From Flavobacteriaceae bacterium (GTDB lineage: Bacteria > Bacteroidota > Bacteroidia > Flavobacteriales > Flavobacteriaceae): a stretch of 7,049 nt of DNA. Each line of letters begins with the position of its first letter. The stretch's first letter is position 1. The notes under the pieces are model-generated. The model was not told the origin of the DNA, did no database searches, and was given only the letters and a program-made list of their open reading frames with translations. A program made the position numbers and the translations under genes. The stretch spans positions 1 through 7,049 of the forward strand of contig JALWYP010000152.1 of assembly GCA_026992695.1 (NCBI GenBank), given 5' to 3'. Of this stretch, positions 5,828 through 7,049 are shown in pieces.

Positions 5828-7049
5828 TTATTGGAAACTAGAAACATTTAGAGAAACCATTTTCACAGTTGGTTGGGTTTCTTCAAGAGAGGTCCAAGCA
5901 ATATAAAGTGTATTTTTAACTTTTTCTAATTGCGGGAATCCCGAAGCTCTTTCGCTTCTGGTTTTTGTTATGGTAATAGGCGTTGAAACACTTCCCGACG
6001 ACGAAACTTTTGCTAATTGAATAACCGTATCGTTACCTTGAGGTTCCATCCATAAGACAGCTGCATTGTTTTTGTCTAACATAACCAAATCTACTCGTCC
6101 TATGGCATTTCCTTTATCTACTCGTACCGGAAGACCAAATGTAGCACCACCATCGTCTGAGAAAGCTACCTGCACCTTAGGGTCGTCGTTAGCTGCTGTA
6201 AACCAAACTACTGCAACATTATTATCTAGAGCAACGATGGCAGGTCCGTTTACCGGACAACCGGGAATATGCCAATTGTCATTGTAAATGGGTTGCGGTT
6301 TTGTCCATTTTTCATTAACTTTTCGTACAACATAAATATCTCGAATTTCATCTTCACTTCTATCCCTGTAAACAACCAGTTGTCCATTGTTTGTCATTGT
6401 TGTAGCGGTATTACAACAATCACACGTTCTATTATCTAGTAAAACATCCTCAAGAATTTCTCCGTTAGCAGTAATAACAGCACCTCGTATGGTCATTTGT
6501 GCTTTATCTCTAGGAACATTAACTGTCGTTCTACCATCTAGCCAAGTGGCAAAAAAATCATTTTCTCCGTAGGGTATCAACGACACAAAACCATGTTCGC
6601 TTTGCGTTCCGTCAAGGTTTAATAAAAAATCTTTTTTCCAAGTATTCGTTTTAGTGTTATAAACACTAAGTTTTACATCATAGGTATAGGTTCCCGAAGC
6701 CGATTTTTGAAGTGTATGTGCTAAAATGTTTCCGTTGTTTTCGGTGATAGAAGGAAAATCTGCCCAATTTACAAACCAATTGGTGCCTGAGGTAATTATT
6801 TGTGGCTTAGACCAACTTATTCCGGAAAAAGAAGCATATTTTAAAATAGATAATGTGTCTTGATTTTCTACCCAAGAAAGAAACAATTTATCTGAGTTGC
6901 TATACAATCTGGGCAAAGAAGCATTTAAAGTGCTGGGTACAGATAAAGACGTCACACTATTTTCTACTTTTTGCCTGTTTGGTGTTTTTTTAGATTCGGA
7001 TTTACATGAAACAACAAACAAAAAAAACAAACTAGAATATATTATATAT
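5828..7049 (-). CDS. BNR/sialidase-like beta-propeller lipoprotein, 5' end cut by window
   Basis: A secreted lipoprotein with a sialidase-type beta-propeller fold. The frame stays open to the window edge, reading YIIYSSLFFLFVVSC, a hydrophobic signal peptide ending in lipobox VVSC. The true start therefore lies just beyond 7049; the TTG at 7028-7030 would fall inside the signal peptide. Numbered from that TTG (400 residues), C9 is the lipidated Cys. A clear Asp-box, SDDGGATF, lies at 291-298, and weaker repeats such as FSGISWSKP (68-76) and WTKPQPI (242-248) suggest more blades. A cluster RTCDCCNT (C203, C205, C206), followed by YRDRSEDEIRD (221-231) and GCPVNGP (257-263), seems to be a conserved signature of one branch of these proteins. 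The sialidase FRIP motif is not seen, so sialidase activity is doubtful and binding or a structural role is possible. The stop TAA directly abuts the glycosyltransferase GTG. Confidence 0.82.
   Translation of the reverse strand, partial: YIIYSSLFFLFVVSCKSESKKTPNRQKVENSVTSLSVPSTLNASLPRLYSNSDKLFLSWVENQDTLSILKYASFSGISWSKPQIITSGTNWFVNWADFPSITENNGNILAHTLQKSASGTYTYDVKLSVYNTKTNTWKKDFLLNLDGTQSEHGFVSLIPYGENDFFATWLDGRTTVNVPRDKAQMTIRGAVITANGEILEDVLLDNRTCDCCNTATTMTNNGQLVVYRDRSEDEIRDIYVVRKVNEKWTKPQPIYNDNWHIPGCPVNGPAIVALDNNVAVVWFTAANDDPKVQVAFSDDGGATFGLPVRVDKGNAIGRVDLVMLDKNNAAVLWMEPQGNDTVIQLAKVSSSGSVSTPITITKTRSERASGFPQLEKVKNTLYIAWTSLEETQPTVKMVSLNVSSFQ

Noticed and set aside
6066..6572. Plus-strand open frames opposite the lipoprotein gene
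   Set aside because: They overlap the conserved CDCC and Asp-box coding sequence on the other strand and look like shadows.
7028..7030. TTG as the start codon of the sialidase-like lipoprotein
   Set aside because: It would leave an unusually short signal peptide without a charged N-terminus, and the frame continues upstream with more hydrophobic residues to the window edge. An upstream start outside the window is more likely.
4616..7030. One broken gene split by a TAA into lipoprotein and glycosyltransferase parts
   Set aside because: Each half is a complete, coherent protein: an exported propeller with a natural end, and a GT-B enzyme beginning at its first strand. A nonsense mutation in a fusion is implausible.
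1..7049. Mobile element, CRISPR, tRNA or defence system in the window
   Set aside because: No transposase, integrase, direct-repeat array, cloverleaf or defence-family motif was seen; base composition and gene types look uniform and chromosomal.

Overview
The window looks like ordinary chromosomal DNA from a marine or environmental Flavobacteriaceae (Bacteroidota). It is AT-rich, its start codons lack Shine-Dalgarno sequences and are preceded by A-rich stretches, and Bacteroidota-type promoter motifs (TTG then TAnnTTTG) sit in the one real intergenic gap. The proteins also fit: a TatC opening MSFLDHLEELRWHL, a long RecQ of about 730 residues with an HRDC domain and an acidic tail, and a BNR-type lipoprotein. 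The genus cannot be fixed from the sequence alone.

Layout. Positions 1-82 are non-coding and hold a strong two-part inverted repeat beside the end of an operon. Positions 83-2236 (minus strand) form a tight operon transcribed kdsD/kpsF (arabinose-5-phosphate isomerase for Kdo/LPS synthesis), then tatC (Tat translocase core), then a small AhpD-like CxxC protein. Its genes overlap by 1 and 17 nt. Positions 2237-2414 are a divergent promoter region with a candidate promoter on each strand and a dyad between them. Positions 2415-4619 (plus strand) encode RecQ helicase. Positions 4616-7049 (minus strand) hold two abutting genes: a surface or periplasmic BNR/sialidase-like lipoprotein, cut by the right window edge, then a GT-B glycosyltransferase. 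recQ and the glycosyltransferase gene converge so tightly that their stop codons overlap.

How the genes fit together. The left operon serves the cell envelope: a Kdo precursor enzyme, a membrane protein exporter and a probable thiol redox protein. The right pair is also envelope-directed, with an exported beta-propeller lipoprotein and a cytoplasmic sugar transferase. RecQ is the DNA-repair gene between them.

I found no clear sign of a new defence, mobile or RNA-guided system: no CRISPR, IS, tRNA, rRNA or phage genes. The points most worth a second look are the RecQ with all four zinc-ligand cysteines replaced, the CDCC cysteine cluster in the sialidase-like lipoprotein, the zero-gap same-frame junction between lipoprotein and glycosyltransferase, and the overlapping convergent stop codons.
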